The notes beneath the pieces are model-generated. The model made no database searches, had not been told where the DNA came from, and saw only the letters and a list, made by a program, of their open reading frames with translations. Below are positions 1-6,047 of a DNA stretch of 8,355 bases, in pieces (positions within the stretch are counted from its first letter, which is position 1; each line of letters starts with the position of its first letter). The position numbers and the translations under genes were made by a program. Origin of the DNA: an uncultured Roseburia sp. (GTDB lineage Bacteria > Bacillota > Clostridia > Lachnospirales > Lachnospiraceae); contig CAMGET010000041.1 in NCBI GenBank assembly GCA_946055175.1, forward strand, positions 1 through 8,355, given 5' to 3'.

Positions 1-32
1 GCAATAAATGCTCCTATTTTCTTTTGGTTCAT
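1..32 (-). CDS. Start of a probable XRE-family (HTH) transcriptional regulator, partial
   Basis: Only the first 11 codons are inside the window (MNQKKIGAFIA), and the gene runs off the left edge. The ATG at 32-30 is preceded by AGGAG at 47-43 with 10 nt spacing. The peptide has the typical opening of clostridial XRE/lambda-Cro-type regulators (M-x-Q-x-K-I-G-x-F-I-A, normally followed by the helix-turn-helix), which is why I call it that. The HTH itself is not visible, so the family is inferred from a short stretch. A second ATG at 39-37 is in another frame, sits too close to the ribosome binding site and gives an unconvincing peptide. A perfect palindrome over the probable transcription start (52-63) would suit autoregulation. 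Confidence 0.5.
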   Translation of the reverse strand, partial: MNQKKIGAFI

Positions 33-51
33 ATTTCATCAACTCCTTTTC

Positions 52-63
52 TAATCCGGATTA
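52..63. repeat. Perfect 12-bp palindrome TAATCCGGATTA, possible operator
   Basis: TAATCCGGATTA reads identically on both strands. It overlaps the -10 element and the expected transcription start of the XRE-like gene and ends 4 nt before its ribosome binding site. A dyad in that place is what a self-repressing HTH regulator would bind. Its role is inferred from position and symmetry only. Confidence 0.35.
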
Positions 64-88
64 TATACTATAAAAGTTGATATAAACA
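60..88 (-). promoter_or_regulatory. Candidate SigA promoter for the XRE-like gene
   Basis: On the minus strand a perfect TATAAT (-10) lies at 65-60. At 17 bp upstream sits a weak -35 (TGTTTA, 88-83). It is positioned about 30 nt upstream of the start codon with a ribosome binding site between. The -10 is convincing; the -35 is poor, so an activator or a different -35 is possible. Confidence 0.4.
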
Positions 89-153
89 CGAAATAAACCT
101 TGAATAAAGCATCGACAAATTGTCTATATTTTTCCCTTTTAACTGCAGCGGTG

Positions 154-887
154 CTATTTCTCTGCCGTAATGATTGCATCAGCAAACCATTCACCGGCAT
201 ATGGTAATAAATCTCCTTCAAAGGCCTCCCCAATGCCTTCGTAGGTTATTTGATCCGAAACCTCCTTAAAGTTTTTCTGATGTATTTCAAAAAGCCGGTC
301 TCTAAGGATGTATTGTGCCATGGCTGCCATGTCATTTTCCTCAAATATCTTCTTTAATTCTTGATATCCTGCGGGATCTTCATTCATATACATCACTGAA
401 TTAATGAGCGAGCATGTTGGTTTCAATACACGTGCGGCTTCGATGATTCCCTTTTCCATGAGTTTTCCCATATTCAAATATCCTACAAACGTACATACCA
501 TATCAATACTATTGTCTTTGAATGCTAAATTTGTCGCATCACAGGCAATATAACTGACTTTTATCCTTGGGTTTATCTTTGCAAACTTGACCCTGTCATA
601 CATCAATACCTGGAAACTCAAGTCAGACGCAATCATATGAACCTACTCATTTGTAGTTTCCACCAATTTTCTTAAAAGCATGCCCCTGCCGGATGCCACA
701 TCTAACAGGAATCCTTCTGTTCCTCTGCGCCAAAGTCAATGATACCGGCAAAAATCTTGTAAGTATGTTTTTGGGCACAAGTCAGTTGACCCTCTATGAT
801 TTCTCCGTTTTCTTCTTTTTCTGTAATAAGCTCTAAATCCGTTCCACAACACGGACACTTTAAAATCTCTACGATTTCCTTATACAT
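154..887 (-). pseudogene. Decayed Trm112-domain/SAM-dependent methyltransferase
   Basis: Two pieces of one gene are visible in different frames. The 5' piece (887-702, 61 codons) is a Trm112-like zinc domain: CPxCG at residues 11-15, then C37-x3-H41 and the GIIDFG motif usual at the end of such domains. The 3' piece has Rossmann motif I (LLDVASGRGM, about 705-676) and runs through IASDLS, the motif-II-like DATNLAF and the post-I segments to the TAG at 156-154. Three lesions are visible. The frame changes near 712-735. The linker and helix normally separating GxIDFG from motif I (several dozen residues in relatives I recall) is missing. An in-frame TAG lies at 645-643, just after motif I. An ATG at 636 lets the last 160 codons be read, but that product would lack the SAM-binding loop. 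The start overlaps the stop of the upstream acetyltransferase by 8 nt, so translation was once coupled. The relatives are uncharacterised small-molecule or protein methylases; the substrate is unknown. Confidence 0.82.
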
Positions 888-1806
888 GACTACATTCCTC
901 CAATATCTTTAATCCTTCCTCCACACTTGTCCCCAATACTTCCTGCGTCTTTTTGAAATCATATTTTTCGTGCAGTTTGTCATGGGCCCGGAAAAACTTC
1001 TCTTTCCCGTATTTTCTTATAAACATCGCCTGCGCCTTGCATGCATTTGCACCATCGTTGTCCGGCTGATAGAAGCCTTTCGTGCACACTTCTAACTCGC
1101 TGCATTCATAACAGCCATCAATCCCTTTTTCCTTACAACATTCCATATTCGGACATTTCCCTTTTTCAAAAAGAGACCCATAGGAACAGCAGTTAAATGC
1201 CGAGCGGCATCCTCCGCACCATTCACCAAGGAAGCAATGATTACAGGAAAATCCGCAGTATGCTGTCATGTCCACACCTTTTCTTGCCTTGTCTACAATT
1301 TCAGCCTTCCATTTCGCTCCGTTTTCGTATCGTCTGTCTTTGTCCGGTCCATCTACGGCAAGTGCTTTTCGATACACCCTTGAGTCTTCGCCTTCGATAT
1401 CTTTTTCTATCTGATAGAATTCGTATCCGTATTTCTCATACAAGCCGATATGACCAGTAGAAATATGTATGTATTCCTTTCCCATAACCGTAGCAATACT
1501 CTCTGCATAATCCAAAAGCAGTCCCGCATAATGGTGTCCGCGATACTCCGGGAACGTATATAAAAACCCAATCCATGGAGACAGGTTTGTTGGCTGAATA
1601 TCATCAAGTGGTGCAAGGGTGCAAAATGCGATCAATTTATCTCCATCCACAAGCATTGGGACAAGCGCAGTTTCACCAACCATTTCTTTTAGACGATTTT
1701 CATTTAACAACTGATATAAATATTGCCCTGCTCCCCAATCGGATTTTCCTATTTCTTTTAACCAATGCTCTTTCTTTTCTGTTGTAAAGTATTCTATGAT
1801 TTTCAT
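880..1806 (-). CDS. GNAT acetyltransferase fused to a cysteine-rich DUF3795 domain
   Basis: A 308-residue protein with two domains. Residues ~1-150 are a GNAT (acetyl-CoA-dependent N-acetyltransferase) fold: strand WIGFLYTFPEY is followed by the acetyl-CoA loop R89-G90-x3-A94 and a helix, then the GLYEKYGYEF strand-turn usual near the GNAT C-terminus. Residues ~180-245 are DUF3795-like, with 13 cysteines between C184 and C241 (CGFSCNHC, CGGC, NCC, MECC, CYEC patterns), almost certainly a metal-binding, probably zinc, module. A helical tail follows. I place the start at the ATG 1806-1804 (MKIIEYF), with AAGGA at 1822-1818. A GTG at 1827 would add seven residues, but it has no good ribosome binding site of its own and that stretch contains the likely Shine-Dalgarno. 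It is second in an operon behind the SGNH hydrolase (22-nt gap) and overlaps the next gene by 8 nt. The acceptor substrate is unknown; self-resistance or detoxification is possible but not shown. Confidence 0.85.
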   Translation of the reverse strand: MKIIEYFTTEKKEHWLKEIGKSDWGAGQYLYQLLNENRLKEMVGETALVPMLVDGDKLIAFCTLAPLDDIQPTNLSPWIGFLYTFPEYRGHHYAGLLLDYAESIATVMGKEYIHISTGHIGLYEKYGYEFYQIEKDIEGEDSRVYRKALAVDGPDKDRRYENGAKWKAEIVDKARKGVDMTAYCGFSCNHCFLGEWCGGCRSAFNCCSYGSLFEKGKCPNMECCKEKGIDGCYECSELEVCTKGFYQPDNDGANACKAQAMFIRKYGKEKFFRAHDKLHEKYDFKKTQEVLGTSVEEGLKILEECSHV

Positions 1807-1828
1807 TTTTTCTTCATTCCTTGTCACT

Positions 1829-2473
1829 TTACTCTTTTACATATGTCATAATATCCTGAAAGATAGCACGATATCCTTTCGGTTTGATATGCATACCTTC
1901 AATGGTGTATTCGGCTTTTAGGCGTCCTTGTTCATCCATAAGCGGGGCATTAACATTGATATATCTCTGACCGTGTTTCGCAGCAAGCTGTGCTACCAGT
2001 TCGTTTGCCTTGTTTATCTTTTCATTCGTGCGGATTAAAAGGCAGGGTTTCATCTCTTCTGTTGCAGCGTCATAATTAATAGGGTAATAAGCCATCATAT
2101 AAATGATAACCCCCGGAAGTTTTTCCTCTATTTGCGTAATTATTTGGTCGTAATTTGACATGACTGTTTCTAACGGCACGCTGCCATCACTCAAATCATT
2201 CGTACCAATATTGATGAAAACCTTGCGGGGTCTTAATTCAAATACACAAGCATCCAAAATAGGAAGCAAATCCGTAGTACGATAACCTCCCACACCTCGA
2301 TTATATACAATCGGAGCATTTGGACCAAGCTCCTTCACCCACTTTTCAATAGGGAACATTTCCATTAAAGAAGATCCGGTAAAAACTATCTGGCCTTTTA
2401 CCGCATCTTTGTTCCACACATGAAAGTTTTTTATCATTTGTTCTTTTTCCAATCGCCAAGCCTCTTTTTCCAT
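1829..2473 (-). CDS. SGNH/GDSL-type esterase or lipase-like hydrolase
   Basis: A 214-residue single-domain protein with the SGNH blocks in order: block I GSSLM with the likely nucleophile S35, block II glycine in NRGVGG (58-63), block III GTND with N92, and block V EGMH with catalytic H195. The usual Asp three residues before the His is Glu192 here, a conservative swap. There is no signal peptide, so it is probably cytoplasmic. These enzymes deacetylate or cleave esters of carbohydrates and small molecules; the family closest in style includes acylhydrolases of the PAF-acetylhydrolase/rhamnogalacturonan-acetylesterase type. The start is supported by TAAGGAGA at 2490-2483 with 9 nt spacing. 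It is the first gene after a strong promoter with an operator-like inverted repeat (2501-2553) and is followed after 22 nt by the acetyltransferase. An esterase paired with an acetyltransferase suggests opposing add/remove chemistry, which is inference only. Confidence 0.87.
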   Translation of the reverse strand: MEKEAWRLEKEQMIKNFHVWNKDAVKGQIVFTGSSLMEMFPIEKWVKELGPNAPIVYNRGVGGYRTTDLLPILDACVFELRPRKVFINIGTNDLSDGSVPLETVMSNYDQIITQIEEKLPGVIIYMMAYYPINYDAATEEMKPCLLIRTNEKINKANELVAQLAAKHGQRYINVNAPLMDEQGRLKAEYTIEGMHIKPKGYRAIFQDIMTYVKE

Positions 2474-2500
2474 GATAATTAGTCTCCTTATCTAAAGCAA

Positions 2501-2548
2501 AAAGTAACCATTCGGTAACTATCATTATATTACCGAGCTGGTTACTTT
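2501..2548. promoter_or_regulatory. Large inverted repeat over the promoter, probable double operator
   Basis: AAAGTAACCA (2501-2510) is the exact inverse of TGGTTACTTT (2539-2548), and TCGGTAA (2512-2518) is the exact inverse of TTACCGA (2530-2536). The unit AAAGTAACCA-N(1-2)-TCGGTAA therefore occurs twice in opposite orientation. One copy fills the -35/-10 spacer and the other covers the transcription start. Each unit is itself a rough dyad (TAACC...GGTAA), like sites bound by TetR-type dimers, so two dimers could cooperate. The -10 box lies in the 11-nt centre. As RNA, read-through from the mutase gene could also fold it into a 17-bp stem followed by TTT-rich sequence, so a secondary role as terminator of that gene is possible. 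No candidate regulator gene is adjacent. Confidence 0.68.
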
Positions 2549-2553
2549 GTCAA
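2524..2553 (-). promoter_or_regulatory. Near-consensus SigA promoter of the SGNH-GNAT-methyltransferase operon
   Basis: On the minus strand TTGACA (2553-2548) and TATAAT (2529-2524) both match consensus perfectly and are separated by 18 bp. Transcription would start at about 2512-2518, leaving a leader of roughly 40 nt before the SGNH start codon at 2473. This is the strongest promoter in the window. Such a strong core promoter would normally need repression, which fits the inverted repeat covering it. Confidence 0.8.
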
Positions 2554-2570
2554 TTTATAGTAATATTCGA

Positions 2571-4265
2571 CTATGCAAGGAACTCTTCGAGTTCTTTTGT
2601 AATAGCCTGTTCTAAATCTGTTGCTGATGCCTCATCTGCTGTACTGACAGAAATATAGAATTTTAACTTCGGCTCCGTTCCGGAAGGACGGACTACAACG
2701 GAACAGTTATCCTCTAAAAGGAACTTTAATACATCCGACTTCGGAAGTCCGTCAAGCCCTTTTGCGTAGTCCAGACAGGTAATGATATTCTTACCGCCAA
2801 AGGATTTTACTTCCCCACGGAAGGAGTTCATGATGTTTTGCATCTTGTCAAAGCCTGCTGCTCCATCAAATTCATAAGAATGTAAAGTATTCATACAATA
2901 TCCATATGCCGCATAAAGTTCATTCAGCTTATCCAGAAGACTAATGCCTTTGGTTTTATAATAAGCGAACATCTCACAAATCAGAAAAGCTCCGTCAACA
3001 GCATCTTTGTCTCGCACATAGGAACCGCTCAAATATCCATAACTCTCTTCAAAGCCAAATATGTAAGAAGATGCCTTTCCTTTTGCTTCAAGATATCCAA
3101 TCTGCTCTCCGATGAACTTGAATCCGGTTAACACATTAATCGTGCGAACTCCATAATGAGAGGCAATCTGCTCTCCAAGATCCATAGTTACAATCGTTTT
3201 TACCATAACCGGATCTTTTGGCATCGTGCCATTCTCGATGCGGCGTGCACAAATGTAATCAAGAAGCAGGCAACCCGTCTGATTTCCGGACAAAAGAACA
3301 TACTCACCCACATCATTTTTTACTGCGATTCCCACACGGTCACAATCCGGATCTGTTGCCAGTAAAAGATCCGCATTACATTTCGCAGCATATTCCATTC
3401 CCAGTGCCATGGCTTCACGGATTTCCGGATTTGGATATGGACAGGTTGGAAACTTGCCATCCGGTTTTTCCTGTTCCGGAACCACTGTGATATTGGTAAA
3501 TCCCATCTCTTTTAACGTTCTTGTTACCGGTTTTAGTCCGGTACCATTGAGTGGGGTATATACAATTGCAACGTCGCGGTCAACTTTATCATTTGGTCCA
3601 AGTAATGACTGCTTTTTCACTTCCTCTACAAAATCTGTATAGACATCTTCGGAAATGTATTGAATTTTTCCCGCTGCCATAAACTCATCAAAATTTCCCA
3701 TTTTTACGTCTGCAAAAATATCAAGTTTTTCAATCTCAAAAAGGATTTTCTCTGCTGCTTCTGTTGTAATTTGGCATCCGTCCGCACCATACACTTTATA
3801 TCCGTTATATTTAGATGGATTGTGAGATGCGGTCACCATGATTCCGGCCACACATTGTAATGCACGAACTGCATAGGAAAGACAAGGTGTCGGCATTAAC
3901 TCTGAATAGATTGCTACCTCGATTCCATTTGCAGCAAATACGCCGGATGAAACCCTTGCAAATAAATCAGACTTAATTCTCGAATCGTAGCTGACTGCAA
4001 TTTTTCTTTTTTCCTCCGGATAATTTGCATTCACATAATCTGCAAGCCCCTGCGACGCTTTTGCAACGGTATAGATATTCATGCGATTGGTTCCCGCACC
4101 GATAACGCCTCGCAGTCCGCCTGTTCCGAATGCTAAATTTCTGTAAAAAGCATCTTCTATTTTTTCTTCATCATTCGCAATGGCCAAAAGTTCCTTCTGT
4201 ACATCTGCATCTGCGGTTGCCTTCTTACACCATAATTCGTATTGTTTTCTGAGTTCTTCCTTCAT
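2571..4265 (-). CDS. pgcA: Phospho-sugar mutase (phosphoglucomutase/phosphomannomutase family)
   Basis: A 564-residue alpha-D-phosphohexomutase of the long PgcA type; this length matches the family. It interconverts hexose 1- and 6-phosphates (glucose, possibly mannose) via a phosphoserine in the cytoplasm. All four signatures are present: the phosphoserine loop TASHNP (S147), the metal-binding loop DPDCDR (D305, D307, D309), the sugar-specificity loop GFEESYGY (404-411) and the phosphate-binding loop RPSGTEPK (526-533). The start at ATG 4265-4263 is set by GGAGG at 4274-4270. An upstream ATG at 4298 would overlap manA by 20 nt and add an odd 11-residue tail. It begins 13 nt after the manA stop, so the two are co-transcribed and link mannose-6-P and fructose-6-P to sugar-1-phosphates for catabolism or nucleotide-sugar synthesis. 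The symbol follows Bacillus PgcA; substrate preference cannot be read from the sequence. Confidence 0.93.
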   Translation of the reverse strand: MKEELRKQYELWCKKATADADVQKELLAIANDEEKIEDAFYRNLAFGTGGLRGVIGAGTNRMNIYTVAKASQGLADYVNANYPEEKRKIAVSYDSRIKSDLFARVSSGVFAANGIEVAIYSELMPTPCLSYAVRALQCVAGIMVTASHNPSKYNGYKVYGADGCQITTEAAEKILFEIEKLDIFADVKMGNFDEFMAAGKIQYISEDVYTDFVEEVKKQSLLGPNDKVDRDVAIVYTPLNGTGLKPVTRTLKEMGFTNITVVPEQEKPDGKFPTCPYPNPEIREAMALGMEYAAKCNADLLLATDPDCDRVGIAVKNDVGEYVLLSGNQTGCLLLDYICARRIENGTMPKDPVMVKTIVTMDLGEQIASHYGVRTINVLTGFKFIGEQIGYLEAKGKASSYIFGFEESYGYLSGSYVRDKDAVDGAFLICEMFAYYKTKGISLLDKLNELYAAYGYCMNTLHSYEFDGAAGFDKMQNIMNSFRGEVKSFGGKNIITCLDYAKGLDGLPKSDVLKFLLEDNCSVVVRPSGTEPKLKFYISVSTADEASATDLEQAITKELEEFLA

Positions 4266-4269
4266 ACTT

Positions 4270-4274
4270 CCTCC
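4270..4274 (-). promoter_or_regulatory. Ribosome binding site deciding the mutase start
   Basis: GGAGG on the minus strand lies 4 nt before the ATG at 4265, within the longer complementary stretch TGGAGGAAG. It falls between the manA stop and this ATG and argues against the upstream ATG at 4298. Confidence 0.65.
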
Positions 4275-4278
4275 AAAA

Positions 4279-5217
4279 TTAAACAGGGGTCGATGCAATG
4301 ATTTTTAATTGACCCTCGATTTTTACACTGCCATATCCATTGAATAAAATAAGATGATCTCCTTTTTTTACCGGCTTTCCATCAAGTTTACCATTTCCAT
4401 CCACAACACTCATCAATAAAAACGGAAAACTTTGCTCAAATTCCAACTCACCATCTACGTCTATCTGAAATACTTTGTAGTATTGACAGGATATCAGTTC
4501 ATATAAATTGTTTTTCGGGACATCATCTGTGTGCCGGACACTATCCCCTATTTCCTTTGCCGGGACCGTTATGACATCAATGCTCTGGTTAACATGAAGC
4601 TCACGAGGTTTTCCATTGCTCAGACGGTCATAGTCATACACACGATAAGTAATGTCACTGTTCTGCTGCGTTTCCAAAATAAGCGTTCCACCCTTTATTG
4701 CATGCACTGTTCCCGGGTCTATCTGTAAAAAGTCCCCCTTCTGAATCGGAATTTCACGAATGAATTCACTCCATCGTCCATTTCGTATCATATCAGAAAG
4801 TTCTTCTTTCGTTTTGGCATTATGACCGATTACAATCGAAGCATCCTTCCCGCAGTCAAGAATATACCAGCATTCCGTCTTTCCATAGGAGCCGTTTTCG
4901 TGTACAGCCGCATACTCATCATCCGGATGGACCTGAATACTCAAATCCTCTTTTGCATCAATAATCTTCGTAAGAAGCGGAAAACGTTCGCTCTTGTAAT
5001 TACCGAATAGTTCCGGATAAGATGTCCAAAGCGAAGATAGCGTCATCCCTTCATAAACACCTTCCCTTACAACACAATCTCCATGCTCATGTGCTGAGAT
5101 TCCCCAACACTCACCGATGTCATTGCCTTCCACCGGATATCCGAATTCCTCTCTTAATTTCGTTCCTCCCCAGATATTATGTGTAAATACCGGGTTCAAA
5201 AACAATACTTCTTTCAT
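4279..5217 (-). CDS. manA: Mannose-6-phosphate isomerase, class I
   Basis: A 312-residue type I phosphomannose isomerase, the short form typical of Firmicutes, which interconverts mannose-6-phosphate and fructose-6-phosphate in the cytoplasm. Zinc-site residues are visible: Q95 and H97 in QVHPDD, E115 in KTECWY, and H172 in PGTVHAIKGG. The active-site arginine is likely R192 in YRVYDYDR. The opening (LNPVFTHNIWGG) is characteristic. Residues ~240-312 form the small C-terminal cupin-like domain (VDGNGKLDG, PVKKGDH, GSVKIEG). The start is backed by AGAGGAT just upstream, overlapping the end of the truncated glycosidase whose stop is 3 nt before this ATG. It was therefore built as a coupled downstream gene. 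With the 5' end of the glycosidase gone, its present promoter is unclear; read-through from the HD-GYP operon or an internal promoter are the options. Confidence 0.95.
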   Translation of the reverse strand: MKEVLFLNPVFTHNIWGGTKLREEFGYPVEGNDIGECWGISAHEHGDCVVREGVYEGMTLSSLWTSYPELFGNYKSERFPLLTKIIDAKEDLSIQVHPDDEYAAVHENGSYGKTECWYILDCGKDASIVIGHNAKTKEELSDMIRNGRWSEFIREIPIQKGDFLQIDPGTVHAIKGGTLILETQQNSDITYRVYDYDRLSNGKPRELHVNQSIDVITVPAKEIGDSVRHTDDVPKNNLYELISCQYYKVFQIDVDGELEFEQSFPFLLMSVVDGNGKLDGKPVKKGDHLILFNGYGSVKIEGQLKIIASTPV

Positions 5218-5220
5218 ACT

Positions 5221-6006
5221 CTATCCTCTTTCTCTTCCCAACATTTTCATTCGAAGTTTTATATCACCGGAGATTACTGCGCATTTACAGCCGTCCATCA
5301 CCACACATTTGTTTCCGGCTTTGACCGGATGGCTGTTAATGATTCCATATCCTTCTGTCACCTCTATATATAAACATTTTTCCGGAATGGAAATTTCTTT
5401 TTCCTCATCTGACAGCTCCAATTCTTCAAATGCACTGTTTACCACAGTTTCCGGCTCTTTTTCTAGGAAGAGAAGCTTTTTCGACCGCTGATTCCGCGAA
5501 AGAGCAGCTCCTTTGGTCTCTATGACTTTCTTGTACCAAAACGCCGAATCTTTTACAACGCGTCTTTGATTCTGAAAATCCACATACACGATACCAAATC
5601 TCTGCTTGTATCCGTCTGACCATTCAAAATTATCTAAAAACGTCCAAAGGAAATAGCCCCTGACATCTGCACCTTCGTCAATTGCCTGCTCCATTGCCCC
5701 GATATAAGAATCCAGAAAATTGATTCTGTCATAGTCATGTACGCAGCCGTCATAAGAAATGTTATCATGACAGCTCATACCATTTTCCGTGATATATAAC
5801 GGTAACGGATACCGTTCGCACAAAAATTTGATTCCATAATAGAATGCTTTCGGAGTAACCGGCCAGTCTGCTGCTGTTTTGGGAAATCCTGGTTCTCTTG
5901 TTACAAACTCAGGTTCACCATTTTTGCCTGCACGTACATAATATCCATTATAAATGTTCTGTCCCATAAAGTCGAGCGGCTGGTGAATCCAATTCCAGTC
6001 CGGCTC
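5221..6006 (-). pseudogene. 5'-truncated family 1 glycoside hydrolase with a C-terminal isomerase-like extension
   Basis: The 3' part of a GH1 beta-glycosidase (beta-glucosidase, 6-phospho-beta-glucosidase or beta-mannosidase). Homology is readable from about 6006 (PDWNWIHQPLDFMGQNIYNG), just after an in-frame TGA at 6009-6007, to the TAG at 5223-5221. The nucleophile motif ITENG is intact (E61 counting from the ATG at 5967), as is the WTFLDNFEWSDG segment (108-119) ending the barrel. The N-terminal ~290 residues, including the acid/base NEP motif, are absent, so it cannot be an active GH1. The ATG at 5967 lies inside a conserved beta-strand (DFMGQN), has no ribosome binding site and is not a real start. 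After the barrel ends (~150) come ~95 extra residues not normal for GH1. Residues 197-241 align without gaps to ManA 265-309 with 12 identities of 45, including PVK and the spaced glycines. The 5' breakpoint lies within 42 nt of the HD-GYP stop, indicating a deletion that joined unrelated DNA. Confidence 0.85.
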
Positions 6007-6047
6007 TCATTAAGATACTTATCCGTGCTACTCTAATAGCATAAACC

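Noticed and set aside
114..124. GACAAATTGTC dyad as terminator or operator
   Set aside because: An 11-nt dyad with 5-bp arms, no U-run of the right orientation and no alignment with a promoter; likely chance in AT-rich sequence.
51..233. A 60-codon minus-strand frame overlapping the end of the methyltransferase remnant
   Set aside because: It overlaps recognisable methyltransferase sequence in another frame, and its downstream part crosses the promoter of the XRE-like gene.
643..645. TAG read through as a recoded amino acid in the methyltransferase
   Set aside because: The gene also has a frame change and a missing segment upstream, and other genes in the window use TAG as a normal stop.
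3156..3860. Several 66-90 codon plus-strand frames inside the mutase gene
   Set aside because: They are antisense shadows of a well-conserved coding sequence; the translated peptides look random.
5117..5491. A 124-codon open frame on the plus strand across the manA/glycosidase junction
   Set aside because: It is antisense to two clearly recognisable coding regions, lacks a plausible ribosome binding site and has no recognisable protein features.
6027..6040. Small inverted repeat GCTA...TAGC after the HD-GYP stop as a terminator
   Set aside because: Only 4-5 pairs and no U-run follow it.
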